A stretch of DNA of 64,000 nucleotides from Gnetum montanum (Eukaryota; Streptophyta; Gnetopsida; Gnetales; Gnetaceae). The position numbers and the translations under genes were made by a program. The notes beneath the pieces are model-generated. The model ran no database searches. It saw nothing but the letters and a program-made list of their open reading frames with translations, and had not been told where the DNA came from. Location of the stretch: contig MNCI01014694.1 in assembly GCA_015680685.1 (NCBI GenBank), forward strand, positions 154,962 through 218,961, read 5' to 3'. Within the stretch, counting starts at the first letter, position 1. Each line of letters opens with the position of its first letter. Below, one piece after another: positions 55,129 to 64,000 of the stretch.

Positions 55129-57660
55129 ACTCATTGTGACAAGTTTAACCTACATCTCAATTCCACAAAATGCATTTTTTGGGTTCTCATGAGTAAGATG
55201 TTAGATTACCTTATTTTTAAAGATGATATAACTATTGACCCTAACAAGATTAAGGTTATTCTAGATATTGCACTACCTAGAAATGTTTGATATATGTGCA
55301 TTCTACAAGATCATCTTCAATATATCTGCTACTTCATTTCCAATCTCGGTGATCATTTGCATCCTCTAACTCCTTTACTTCATAAATCTATGTCTTTCAT
55401 GTGGAACAAGGAGTGCCAAAAGGCCTTTGATTCCATCAAAGAAGCCTTAACCATTCTTTCCATTCTTCACCCTCGACAATTTGACCAACCTTTCTATCTC
55501 TATCTTTGTAAAACCAACCATTCCATATCTGCCATGATCTCTCAAAGGTAAGAAGATGGAGTTGATCTTCTTGTATATTACATATCTCACCCTTTCTCAG
55601 ATTGTGAGACTAGATACTTTGATATCGAGAAGTCTTTTCTAAGTCTTGTCTTTGCTCTTAAAAAGTGAAGACATTATCTTCCCAATGCTAAGGTTTTTAT
55701 TATTTGCAAAAATAACATTCTTAAATTTATTGCTAACAATCCTATTGAAAATCATTACTTATCTCGTCAGAAGACTTTTCTCATTAATTTTTATGTTTTT
55801 TTTTCTATCTTAACACTCAATTAAAGATCAAGCTATAGCTAATCTCATCTCTTCCTTTGAAACAATTGATGTTGTTCATAGCTTACATACGGATGCTAAG
55901 GATTTGGATGTTATCCTTTGTTTTGATGGAGCACACACTTCTTTTGGATCTAGTGCAACTTGTGTCCTTATTCTTTCTACTAATCAAGTTCTCTATCAGG
56001 CATACAAACTTAACTTCCCTTGCATCAACAACAAAGCTAAACATGATGCTCTAAAATGAGATCTCCTATTATCTTTATAAAATCAGGTTAAACTATTACT
56101 ATCTATGGTGACTTTTAGCTTATCATAAGTGAAGTTAATGATGACTATGATTGCAAGGCTCTTCACTTAGTTTCTTACCTACAAATGGCTAAGGAACTTA
56201 TTTTTTCCTTCTTTGCTCATACTTTGAACCACATTCTACATTTTGAGAATGTGCTAGCTGATGCCTTGGAAACATTTACCCTTCCTAATGATCCTTCTGC
56301 TATGCAAGATTAATTTGTGCAATTAGTTTGCTTGATACTTATCATACAATATTCCAATTTCTTAATATGCACTATCAATAAAAATGATAATAATCAACAA
56401 TACACTAATCTTCTTCATTATCTTACTACTACAGAAACTCCTGGTTATCTTACGTCTACTCAAAAGGATGCTTTACACAAGTGTAGCTATCATTTCTAAT
56501 TAGTGAATCCTAATATTCTTTATCTTGTTTCTTCTTTAGGTGTGCTTCTATGTTGTCTTAGTCCTATAGAGTCTAAGATAGTCCTTAATTAGGTTCACTT
56601 AGGAGTTTGTGGTGAACACTTAAGTTCACATTTCCTAGGTGCTTGCATCATTTCTTTGGGCTATTGATGATCAACCTTAGCTAAAGATGCCTATTATCTA
56701 GTCAAGACATGCAATATTTGCCAAAGGCATGCTTCTCTTATCTGCATTCCTTCATAGTATCTTAACATGTCTTAGATTATATGGCCCTTTCAAAAATGGG
56801 GTTTAGATCTTATTAGTGCCATTAATCCTTCTTTATTATCGAGGAACTAATTTATTCTAACTAGCATAGAATACTTTACTAAGTGGGTAGAAGTTGTTCC
56901 TTTGCGTTACACCAAATCACATTTCATTTGCCACTTCATCCTTGACCACATCATAACTCGCTTTAGTGTACCTCTTCAAAATGTAACTAAAAATCATCCT
57001 TAGTTCAAAAGTAAGAAAGTAGTTTATTTTTATTCTATGTATCACATCACTCAATCCTTTTCATTACCTTACTACCGTAACAGTCAGGTTGAATCCACTA
57101 ATAAAACTCTTATTCATTTTCTTCACACATGGTTAATAAAACCCAATGGAATTGGAAAATATAACTAGCCTATGTCCATTGGGTCTATCATACCACTTTT
57201 TGTACAACTATTAGTTGTAGTCCATACTTTCTAACTTATGGTTGTGAGGAAATCTTACCAGTTGGGCTTTGTATGTCATCTCTTTGTGTTTTTATACATA
57301 ATCGATGTTCAGATTAAGATAAAAACAACATGCAATGCATTGAGTTGGATTTTCTCAAAGAACATTGACAAGGTTCTCTTCAACATCTACTTGAATATCA
57401 AGAAGATATTTAGTGTCATCACTCTAGACATGTTATAATAAGAGAGATTCATAAGGGTGACCTAGTTCATCATCATTTTTTAAACTCAAGGGATATAAAG
57501 TTCTCCCCCAATTGGCAGGGTTCTTTCTTGGTGCTTTAGTATCTACAAAATGGTGTCTACATTTGGTTTGATTTGGAAGGACATTAGTTTCTAGATCATG
57601 TCAATAGAAGCTTCCTCAAACACTACTACATATAGCCATCTACTTAGCTTACAACACTAA
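55129..57660 (+). pseudogene. Element H: Tat/Ogre-type pol fragment with two RNase H domains and integrase
   Basis: Plus strand. RT end: KFNLHLNSTKCIFWVLMSKM (usual LNPxKCxFGV). First RNase H/connection (55294-55551): GDHLHPLTPLLHK, FMWNKECQKAFDSIKEAL, then YYISHPFSDCETRYFDIEK. Second, archaeal-type RNase H (about 55860-56310): CFDGAHTSFGSSATCVLILS, NFPCINNKAKHDAL (usual NNxAEYEAL, so the Glu is Lys), YGDFQLIISEVN, and HILHFENVLADALE. Integrase: HLGVCGEH, CNICQRHA, KWGLDLISAI (first Asp), KNHP*FKSK where DNGTQF is usual (second Asp lost), and YYRNSQVESTNKTL (Glu kept). The dual RNase H defines the Tat/Ogre branch. No gag or LTR of H was recognised. Confidence 0.78.
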
Positions 57661-57939
57661 ACCTACTAACTATTTAAGACCAAAAGAGAATTCTCTTAGT
57701 AGTAGTTTACTTTAATCACTTTTTCTACTAGGATGGAATATATGCTATGTTAGGATAACATGTTTTCTCTAAATCCTATTCTACTTGTATCATTTTTCAT
57801 CTACATGTTCCCTTTCTCTATATCATATTTTGGTGTTTCTCTAACTATTTTTCTCAGATTTTCCTATGTTACCTATCCCATTCTACCCTATGTGCTTAGC
57901 ACAATTACTAAGGTTTTTGAGTGACTAAATATCTCATTT

Positions 57940-58640
57940 CGTTATGTGAGGGTGTGATTGAGCATATTGTTAAGTGGGATAGGGAGGGGTTACTTTGACA
58001 ATATATATGACTTTCTTTTCAACCATACATTATGTAGGATGTAGCCATGCTTCACTTCTCTAGTATAACACCATCCTCATGACATGTGTATAGGCAAACT
58101 CCCTTTCCTTTCCTTGCTTTTTTTCTTTCTATTTTAATATGCTATAAATTCAGCTAACTTGTACCATATTTCTCTCTTTTTTCTCTCATCCCTAATCCTC
58201 ATTTTGGTTCGATTCCTCTCTATATTCAAAATTGTTGATAATGCAGTGAGGAATTGTTGAGTGTAGAGTGACATAAGAAGCATAAAATATACATATGAGT
58301 AAGGTAATGGAGAGGTCAACTTTAAGGATTTAGCCATGTTCCACTTTTATGACATAACATCTCATTGTTGATGTATTGGTGATGTTTCTAACATGCTTTC
58401 TCATAAGCATTATTACTTTCTATTTTTACTTTATCTCTCTTTCTTTCTCTATCCTTTTTTCTTTTCATGCTCTACATTAGTGAGGCCAAGTAAGTGTCTC
58501 TACTTATGTTTAGTGATGGTGTGATTGAGAGAATTAAGTAGGTTAGGGAGTGATATATCTGCATTATATGTGTGCTTCCTAGGATCTAGCCATACCCCAC
58601 TTTTATGGCATAACACTCCAACATAGGTGTATGAATGATG
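57940..58640 (+). repeat. Tandem repeat behind element H pol, about three diverged copies of 245-290 bp
   Basis: Recurring block GGATxTAGCCATGxxxCACTT followed by TATGGCATAACA or similar, at about 58037, 58328 and 58573. Each is preceded by GTGTGATTGAG-like sequence and followed by pyrimidine-rich TCTCTTTCTTTC. Tandem repeats between pol and 3' LTR are known from Ogre/Tat elements. Confidence 0.6.
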
Positions 58641-59249
58641 TCCAAAAATTTCTTCCAAATCATCTTGCATTGTTAAATCCTCTTACATGTACCTACTCGC
58701 TCATGTCTTTTCTTGATGGATTTTCTTTTATCTTTTTAGCAATATCCATCAAGAGAGGATAATATTGTACCTACTTTGGTTTTTTATAAATTAGCCAAAG
58801 TTTTGGGTATTTTCTATGTTGTTTACTTTAAAGCCACCTTTAGTAGTTAAGGTTTAATGTTCTACATCATCTAGAAGGTAGTTTCTAAATCTCCATCATT
58901 AGCTTGCTAGAAATGACATTTTGCATCATCAACAGGATGATCTTAGTTATTTTTTTGTGGCTTTTAGTTTTGATGTTTGATATTGGCTTCAATGTCGATT
59001 TTGTCTCCAACTTTTGACATTCAATGTCATTTTTCACATCAAATATCTACACATTGATTCTTCTATACATAACATTCTAAAACCTTTCGAAAGATTCTAT
59101 GGACCCCAATGTATTATTCCTACATGCTCTACAAGGCATTTTGGCCTATAGATAGAAGGATACTTTTAAATGGAAAGGGATTAGAATTTCAAATAGTTGG
59201 TGGCATTTGGATTCTTTGGCCTTCTTAAGCTTACATGTGTGAAGTATTT
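58641..59249. other. Stretch without recognised content after the tandem repeats
   Basis: No coding match or LTR boundary was recognised. It is probably the 3' region of element H. The solo LTR at 59255 interrupts it. Confidence 0.3.
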
Positions 59250-59254
59250 CTTAG

Positions 59255-60141
59255 TGATGAATCATGGTTTGAGAGGTGCTAATATCAAACCCCTGTTATC
59301 AAACCCTTGATATCAGGTACAAGATATCAGGTCTAATGAGTCCCAATATTGGACCCTTGATATTGGGTACACGATATCATGGTTCCTATGTGAGCCTATA
59401 AATACACAATTGGGCACATGGGAGAGTCATAGGAAGTTAGTGTTAGAGTAGGATCTTTTTTTTTTAGTTTTTCCTCTCAACCCTTTCCTCGGTGCATGCC
59501 CTCAATGTGATGATTGTAATTGTACGGAACCTTTATTTGAGTGTGACATACTTGGACATGAGCATGATCGACAAGAAAGATCGAGATTACTTCATCATTG
59601 TAGCATTCACTTAGTTTTAATTGTTTATTGTTCTTGTTATTTATTGTTTTCTTAATTAATATTTCTTACCCTTCATTTACTATCCTTGTTATTAAATGCG
59701 AAATGAGTATGACTTAATCATGAGCATTTAAGTATGACTACTTAGTAACCTAGTAGCAGATCTAGGAGCACTCAAGTAATATATGTTTGGTAATCCTAGA
59801 AGTAGTACACGAGGTCCAAGATGTGTACGGATGATTAAAGATGGATGCTCATCATACTTAGGCTAGCTTAGATTCTCTTCTCTCATTCCCTATCAGCTTA
59901 AACAAAGTTATTTTCCATTGCCTCTAGGAGTAGCATAGTGATAGGAAATACATCATTCACCTCACTCTGGACTAAACCATATGTGATAAAGCAAATACTA
60001 GTCTAGGTGGGAAGACAACGAACTGTGATCAATGTGTAACTATCTAGATACCATAACTAGCTCATCTACGGAGTTCGATAGGATCGTGCGTGAATGCTCG
60101 TATTCGTATGGTTGAGTGTAGGGGTACCTCATGACTCATCA
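59255..60141 (+). repeat. Solo LTR, plus orientation, TSD CTTAG
   Basis: 887 bp, TGATGAATCATGG to GACTCATCA, flanked by a perfect 5-bp repeat CTTAG (59250-59254 and 60142-60146). Its U3 has a dense run of GATATC/AATATTG motifs (59280-59380), then CCTATAAATACAC (TATA, about 59394). No internal sequence. Confidence 0.92.
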
Positions 60142-60146
60142 CTTAG

Positions 60147-60999
60147 CATTTTACTTCTCAACTTTCTCTCTACAGCTTAGCACAGTTGATGTTCTTTGGA
60201 ATTGGTGATTTGGAAATCTTTTCCAAAAACTCTATTTTTTACAAAAAAAATTGCCCCCCCTCTAAAGATATTAGCTCATTTGATTTCTCTTCCTCTTTTT
60301 ACTACTGATGCATTTGTATTTCCTTCATGTTGTCCTTCTCATGCATAAAGAATCACTTAGAATCAACTCAACACTAATCTAATCTACCCTCTTACTTTGT
60401 TAGCTGTTGAATCTACAATCATTCTTGTTTGATTTGCATTAGGTGCATGTATTAGACAAAGAATAGGATAACATAAATCATTGTTAGATTCCTCTAATCC
60501 TTGGTACATCTTCTAGAGCATTATTAGTAGGTTTCCATTTGCTTATTCTTATTATAATATGGATATGTCCATTTTAATCATTTTTGTTCCTAGCATTATC
60601 TAGATCTACTTTAGATTTATCTTCCACATTTTCCCTCCTAGATTTGATGCATTATCAAAAAAATATTTGCTTCATTTTCTTTTTAAGCAGTTATATTACT
60701 AACCACATGCTATTCTTTGTTTTATTTTAACCTATGTTATACACATTTTCTGTCTATAATCTATAGGCTATTCTATGTGTGCGCACTTCCTCTTTTTGCT
60801 TAATATCTACTAACATTTGGCTTAGATTGTTGGGTTTTTCCAATGATCTGAAAGTCACCATGAGATTTGAGAAAAAAATAGTTGAAAAATTAGTTTTCCT
60901 TAATCATTAGGTGATCAAAAGATTTTCTAACTTAATTTCATATTAGGTTGCATTGGATTTCAAATTATGATGATCCTTACTGCAACACACCTTTATCTC
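60147..60999. other. Stretch without recognised content
   Basis: AT-rich, with a C7 run at 60254-60260. No ORF above 60 codons, LTR or retrotransposon domain was recognised. Confidence 0.35.
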
Positions 61000-61625
61000 T
61001 TTTTCTAATACTTACTACTTGAAAATAATGCACTTCTAAATCATCAAATGACTTTTCTTCTCGTTGAGATTAAGATTGTTTCCACATATTATTTCAATAG
61101 TTGCTCTAGATGATCTAGTGCTTGATTAAGATGAAAGCTATAAGTAGGGAAGTCATCCACAAAGACTTCCACACTATTACCAATTTGTTGTTAAAAGATA
61201 TTGAGGACTAAACATTTAAAAATTGCGTGAGCATTATATAAGTCAAAAGACATCTTGTTATAAGAAAATTTCCCCTAGAAACTTGTAAATGTAGTCTTGC
61301 CTTGATCTTTTTGGACTATTTGAATTTGATTATTGTTGCTGTAGCCATGTAAGAAGTTGTAATACTCATCTCATGGCTTACAATGGTGTCCAACATTTGG
61401 TTAACAAATGGTAATGGAAAATGATGTTTGAATGTTGCCATATTCAATAGTCTAAAGTTAATACAGATCCTTAATTGGTCCCTTTTATTTAGCACAATAA
61501 CAAGTAGGCTTACCCCACTCGTTGTCTATTGTAGGGTAGATGAATGAAACTTTTAGTAGCATTTCAATCTCCTTTTTGATAACTTGATTCAATTTTGGAT
61601 TCAACTGATGCAATGGCTAGATTAG
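61000..61625 (-). pseudogene. Element I: Athila-type RT fragment, minus strand
   Basis: Reverse-complement reading matches the RT of A (12260-11700): LNPKLNQVIKKEIEMLLK-like, VCINFRLLNMATFKHHFPLPF-like, YNFLHGYSNNNQIQI-like, and the catalytic box VEVFVDDFPTYS (about 61175-61145). Both ends are cut: on the right by element J at 61626, on the left by unrelated sequence near 61000. Confidence 0.75.
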
Positions 61626-62485
61626 TGATGAATCATGAATTGGCTATGTTAACTAGGCCTCGTTGACTAGGCCCCATCAATGCATGATTTGATGTGTTGA
61701 CATGGTCTCATCGATGTAGTATATATTTTCCCCTATAGATATGTACTCACCCATCGTATTTATGGCATGCCTTGTCATAGTTGTAGTGGAGCTCTTATAG
61801 TTTTGTCATTTGAATGTTAGAATATTTTTCTAAGTACCTACAATAGGAGTTAAGAGTGTATGAATCCTTATTCGATCATTATTGTACTTGAGCATAACAG
61901 TGTATGAAATAATAAAGAAAAGCTTTTGATAAACCTTGTAGCACTTTGGAATAGATTATTTATTTATTTATTTAATGTTTTATGCAATTTCCCTTAATGC
62001 CTTAAGTAATTAAATAATTAATTTAGGCCAAATTAAGCTAGACTAAGCTAGATTAAGTAGTGATTAATTAAGCACACAAGTATGACCACTTCAAGCATAT
62101 GCTTGGTGCTTGGTAATCCTAGTAACACTTAACGTTTGATAACCCAGTAGTGCTAATGTGTTCAGGATGTGTACGGCAAGTGGGAACATATGCTTATGTT
62201 AGGATTAGTTAGGTGTAGTTAGTTAAATTAAATTACTTCATTTCTTTCATCCTTTATTTTAAGCACCCAAAACATAAAACATAAAAATTATATGTCTCAA
62301 TTACACTTAACCATACCTTTGCATATCACAAGTGTAATTGGAAAGACAATGAATGACTGTTAGGGCAAGTTCACTTCCTAGAGGCTAGTATATCAGAAGA
62401 CATAGAATCTATAGAATTTGACTGGATCATGCATGAATAGTTAGTGATTCATATGGTTGAGTGTAGGGGTACTTGCCGCTCATCA
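61626..62485 (+). repeat. 5' LTR of element J
   Basis: 860 bp, TGATGAATCATGAATTGG to GCCGCTCATCA, followed by a PBS. Its U3 has ATCAATGCATG and TGATGTGTTGA motifs (about 61675-61715) like those of element F, so it is related to that subfamily. Confidence 0.85.
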
Positions 62486-62486
62486 T

Positions 62487-62504
62487 TGGTGCCATTGCCA
62501 AGGA
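62487..62504 (+). promoter_or_regulatory. Primer-binding site of element J (tRNA-Asp)
   Basis: TGGTGCCATTGCCAAGGA. It matches the tRNA-Asp complement at 14 or 15 of 18 positions; all differences are transitions. Confidence 0.83.
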
Positions 62505-62640
62505 TTATTTTTGTTTGAAACATGTGCTATCTAGGCATAGTGGAAATCATTAACATCATTGGATGAACCCTAAGGTCAAAAATCATTCTAAAAATAAATA
62601 TAATAATTTAATCATACTAATAACTTATTCTAATTGCAGA

Positions 62641-64000
62641 ATGTCTTCTTTTCACAAGCACGATGTACTAAATTGCCAATGCCTCAAGAATGCAGGGTGG
62701 TATATACTCATCCAGATGAGTATGTGCCTGACTTCACCTTGATCTTGCATTTGGATGAACAATTGTAGTGGTGAGATACGGAGGGTAACATTGTAATGCC
62801 TCTTGATTGATCTTTTCCTGGCATGCTACTTCAAACTCTTAAGATGTTGGGCATCCAAGATCTTAAGAAGAGTATGTTATGCATGACCATGACTACCAGG
62901 ACTATCATCCCACTAAAACACAACATAGGAGAGATTGACACTAGGAGAAGCACCATGAGGCTTTGAAGGGGAAACAATTCACCAGTCCCTTGTTCTTGCT
63001 CAACCAAAATGACAATGAGGATCCTCCCTTTGGGGGTTCTCAACATGAAGATTCTCCACCCCTTGATATTGGTGATGGGGGCTAAACTTAAAGCTATGGT
63101 TCACTATCAACAATCCGAGTTCAGGAAAAAGTGTGAGCCAAAGAAAGGCCTTGGGTAAGCATCAAGATGATAAGAATGTTGAAAAATGTGGCCATGAAAA
63201 CTGTAGAGAAGGTGGAAGATACCATTTTGGTGATAGTCCTCCTCCTTATTTTCCCTCTTCATCTACATCTTCTTCTTCCTCTTCTAGTTTTGATAGATGT
63301 TGTAGAAAGGACAACTATGATGAAGGTGAACAGTACGAAAATAATGATCATCAAGCCCACCATGAATGAAGAGGTAGAAAAGGACATCATAGGCATCATT
63401 GAAATAATAATGATGATGAGCCTTTGTTGGCAACATAGAAGTATGTTAAATATCACAGAAGTAGTGAAAATTCCAACCAAGCATGTGAAAGATAGTCGAA
63501 TTAAGTGACTTGACATGAACAATATCCCTAGATTTGAGGGGGATATAACTATGATATGCAAGGACATCTTCAAGTCTTTCATGATGCCTATGTCTTACTA
63601 AATATTGAAAATTATTGGTAGAAATTAAAGATATTTTGTAAAACACTCATCAAGGAAGCCAAAAGCTAGTATCGGTCCTTGAAGCTAGAATCCATTTGTA
63701 GGTGGAGTACAATGCTAGATCTGTTTAATGATAAATACAAGACGTACTCTTGAGTGTCTAGTTTAAGAAGGCAAATCCAAGGATGGAAGAAAGCAACACA
63801 TGAATCCTTAGATGCTACCATGGTTTGGTACTATTCTCTCATACATCGATGCCTTGGCCATGGTTATTCTTAGTGGAAATAACTTTGTCACATCATAGAT
63901 GAACTCAGATTAGAAACAAGAAGAACTCTTGGGATTTATGCCTAAGGAGGACTATCAAAACTTAGAGCCCATCAAATCTAAAGGCGAATAGAGTAGGTAG
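62641..64000 (+). pseudogene. Gag of element J (partial)
   Basis: ATG at 62641 (MSSFHKH). A frame change leads into VVYTHPDEYVPDFTLILHLD. The linker is open at 63133-63369 (SSSTSSSSSSSFDRCCRKDN, basic/His-rich). The capsid core follows: QVFHDAYVLLNIENYW, YRSLKLESICRWSTMLDLFN, DATMVWYYSLIHRCLGHGYS, ELRLETRRTLGIYA and LSKLRAHQI near the edge. It has the same order as C and E gag, with stops and at least two frameshifts. Confidence 0.8.

Larger units (their letters stand above)
61626..64000 (+). mobile_element. Element J: Athila-type element, 5' part only (runs off the window)
   Basis: 5' LTR, PBS and gag on the plus strand, inserted into RT fragment I. Pol and 3' LTR, if present, lie beyond base 64000. 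Confidence 0.8.

Overview
The window is nuclear DNA from a land plant, built almost entirely of decayed, nested LTR retrotransposons. No host protein gene, rRNA, functional tRNA, CRISPR array or bacterial-type operon was found. The plant assignment rests on three things: Ty3/gypsy elements of the Athila type (primer-binding sites complementary to the 3' end of tRNA-Asp, gag-PR-RT-RH-INT order, long spacer or extra ORF after pol), one Tat/Ogre-type element with a second RNase H domain, and tRNA-derived SINEs. The species cannot be told. Every coding region is broken by stops, mostly TAA, TAG or TGA where relatives have CAA, CAG, CGA or TGG. That fits deamination of methylated cytosine.

Layout. 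Element 1 (minus strand, about 1-17451) is an Athila relative with gag and a large extra ORF (ORF2, start MAPKQG) but no pol; its 3' LTR is cut by the window edge. Element A (minus, 6868-15700) is inserted in its gag. Between 17452 and 18363 lie an old plus-oriented LTR remnant carrying a SINE and AT-rich DNA. Element F (plus, 18364-31590) has 5' LTR, gag, PR, RT, RH, INT, spacer, ORF2 and a truncated 3' LTR; a minus-oriented solo LTR (26530-27492) sits in its spacer. Two SINE-like units occupy 31590-31857.

Element D (plus) starts with a decayed LTR (about 31866-32588) and PBS. Its gag is split into pieces at 32727-32883, 34283-35388, 42272-43347 and 54109-54600. It is interrupted by a 1.3-kb insert flanked by a 216-bp duplication of D's own leader and gag start, then by element C (minus, 35389-42266, TSD ATTAC), then by element E (minus, 43348-54108, TSD GATGC/GATAC). 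E carries a plus-oriented solo LTR (44801-45651, TSD TGGAG) and is the most complete copy. C has lost RT, RH and most of INT, and contains a 302-bp segment in inverted orientation between two single N characters, probably an assembly error.

From about 54600 comes element H, a Tat/Ogre-type pol fragment with tandem repeats behind it, then a solo LTR (59255-60141, TSD CTTAG), about 0.85 kb without recognisable content, an Athila RT fragment I (minus, 61000-61625), and the 5' LTR, PBS and gag of element J (plus), which runs off the right edge.

Two Athila subfamilies can be told apart. A, C and E go from pol through a 2-kb spacer to the polypurine tract. Element 1 and F carry ORF2 between that spacer and the 3' LTR. 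ORF2 (about 900 codons in element 1, with a domain resembling the putative plant transposon protein domain and a long coiled-coil tail) and the pol-less, gag-plus-ORF2 structure of element 1 are the most interesting coding observations. All percentages and alignments here were judged by eye.
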